A stretch of DNA of 16,149 bases, taken from positions 1 to 16,149 of the forward strand of contig CAKSBI010000044.1 in the NCBI GenBank assembly GCA_934437985.1, read 5' to 3'. Source of the stretch: an uncultured Lachnospiraceae bacterium (GTDB lineage: Bacteria; Bacillota; Clostridia; Lachnospirales; Lachnospiraceae). Under the pieces are notes generated by a model. That model searched no databases and had not been told where the DNA came from. It saw only the letters and a list, made by a program, of their open reading frames with translations. Positions within the stretch are counted from its first letter, which is position 1. Each line of letters begins with the position of its first letter. This document shows positions 15,551 to 16,149 of the stretch, piece after piece. Position numbers and translations under genes: made by a program.

Positions 15551-15607
15551 AGGGAAAATAAGATATCACGAATCCGAATTGATATAAACGAAATTCTAAT
15601 TGAAAGT

Positions 15608-15636
15608 ATTATACACAACCATTCATAAAAAGTAAA
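15608..15636 (-). promoter_or_regulatory. Promoter of rho
   Basis: On the minus strand TTTACT (15631-15636), a 17-bp spacer and a perfect TATAAT (15608-15613). It lies directly after the PH-domain gene stop codon, so rho can be transcribed independently of that gene. Confidence 0.75.
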
Positions 15637-15651
15637 GAGAAATATTGCAAT

Positions 15652-16050
15652 TTAATCTTCATCCTCCTGGCCATCATCGTCAAGGCCATCAAAATCATCA
15701 TGGTCATTTCCAATAAATTCTCTGCTTGTAACCCTTTTTGCATCACGCTGCTTCTCAACCTGGTCTGACAAAAGCTCCTTGACTTTCTTTGACTGCTTAA
15801 TATTAAGCACATCAAAATCACCCAATGTCTTATCACCCGAACAGCAGTGAATCGTACCCACCCCGAATATCCTCTGCCCAAGGGATCTGCTAAGTGATAC
15901 ATCTGTTATACGGTATAACCTTACTTCATCCTCTTTTTTATTGAGAAATCCTGTTTCAATAAGAAGTCTCTCTTCTGTCAGTGTATATTTTGTAAATGAC
16001 CATGGCAGCCCGAACAAAGTACGCTTACGATCCTTCCACAAATCACCCAT
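15652..16050 (-). CDS. Bacterial PH-domain protein (YdbS-like, bPH_2)
   Basis: A 132-residue protein whose residues about 15-95 match the bPH_2 domain: FTKYTLTEERLLIETGFLNK, EVRLYRITDVSLSRS, then GTIHC and the D-F-D-V-L-N-I-K end of the fold. No membrane helix is present, unlike many YdbS relatives that have two. The C-terminus is strongly acidic (DDFDGLDDDGQEDED). AAGGAGGAA lies six bases before the ATG. Function is unknown; family members are usually membrane-associated. It reads toward rho, but rho has its own promoter. Confidence 0.85.
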   Translation of the reverse strand: MGDLWKDRKRTLFGLPWSFTKYTLTEERLLIETGFLNKKEDEVRLYRITDVSLSRSLGQRIFGVGTIHCCSGDKTLGDFDVLNIKQSKKVKELLSDQVEKQRDAKRVTSREFIGNDHDDFDGLDDDGQEDED

Positions 16051-16074
16051 AATTAATTCCTCCTTGTTTTATTA

Positions 16075-16149
16075 ATAATCTCTCGGAATCTCTAAGCCAG
16101 TAAATACAAGGCTTTCAGATTCCTTTTTTATTAAAATCCCCCACTTTTT
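16075..16149 (+). mobile_element. Left end of a second IS-like element, cut by the window edge
   Basis: The sequence aligns with 4122-4196 through ATAATCTCTCGGAATCT, a hairpin (GGAATCTCTAAGCC at 16085-16098 against GGCTTTCAGATTCC at 16110-16123), a T6 run and a C-rich, T-rich stretch. It starts 24 bp upstream of the PH-domain gene. The body of the element would lie beyond the window, so whether it is intact cannot be seen. Confidence 0.65.

Overview
The window looks like a chromosomal segment from a low-GC Gram-positive anaerobe of the Clostridia, most likely a Lachnospiraceae. The evidence is the minus-strand housekeeping run rho - rpmE - DUF1385 - prmC - prfA, the AGGAGG-type ribosome binding sites, the Big_2 surface protein, the FtsX-type ABC operon and the overall base composition. 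Genus and species cannot be fixed from the sequence alone.

Layout. Positions 1-2000 (plus strand) hold a broken GT8 glycosyltransferase, an 82-codon internal-deletion relic of an ArsB/NhaD-type permease, and an intact cytidylate-kinase-like gene. A perfect 20-bp-stem bidirectional terminator (2195-2244) separates them from a minus-strand pair: a Big_2-domain secreted protein and, upstream of it, a decayed V8-like serine protease. Positions 4120-4780 hold a degenerate insertion-sequence relic. Positions 4930-9021 (minus) are a coupled operon of lipoprotein, two-module FtsX permease and ABC ATPase. Positions 9022-9823 hold its promoter region, the 3' tail of a second ABC ATPase, a terminator and a ParE-type toxin-antitoxin relic. 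Positions 9824-15481 (minus) are prfA, prmC, DUF1385, rpmE and rho. A small PH-domain gene (15652-16050) follows, and the window ends inside the left end of a second copy of the insertion-sequence flank.

How the genes work together. rho, L31, RF1 and the RF1/RF2 methyltransferase PrmC form a conserved information-processing block: PrmC methylates the GGQ glutamine of the release factor encoded just downstream. rho and rpmE each have a clear promoter with a 17-bp spacer, and rpmE has its own terminator. The lipoprotein, permease and ATPase overlap or nearly abut and should form one membrane complex.

The most notable pattern is accessory. A promoter/leader unit of roughly 90-160 bp occurs three times (1995-2157, 4780-4933, 9168-9257), and two of the copies directly follow an ABC ATPase 3' end. 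With the 61-nt exact ATPase tail duplicate at 9316-9376, this suggests that the ABC operon was once part of a tandem array which has partly collapsed. Around it lie at least six gene relics, several made by internal deletions. Rho also carries an unusual run of eight degenerate octapeptide repeats in its N-terminal insertion. I see no tRNA, rRNA, CRISPR array or replication origin.
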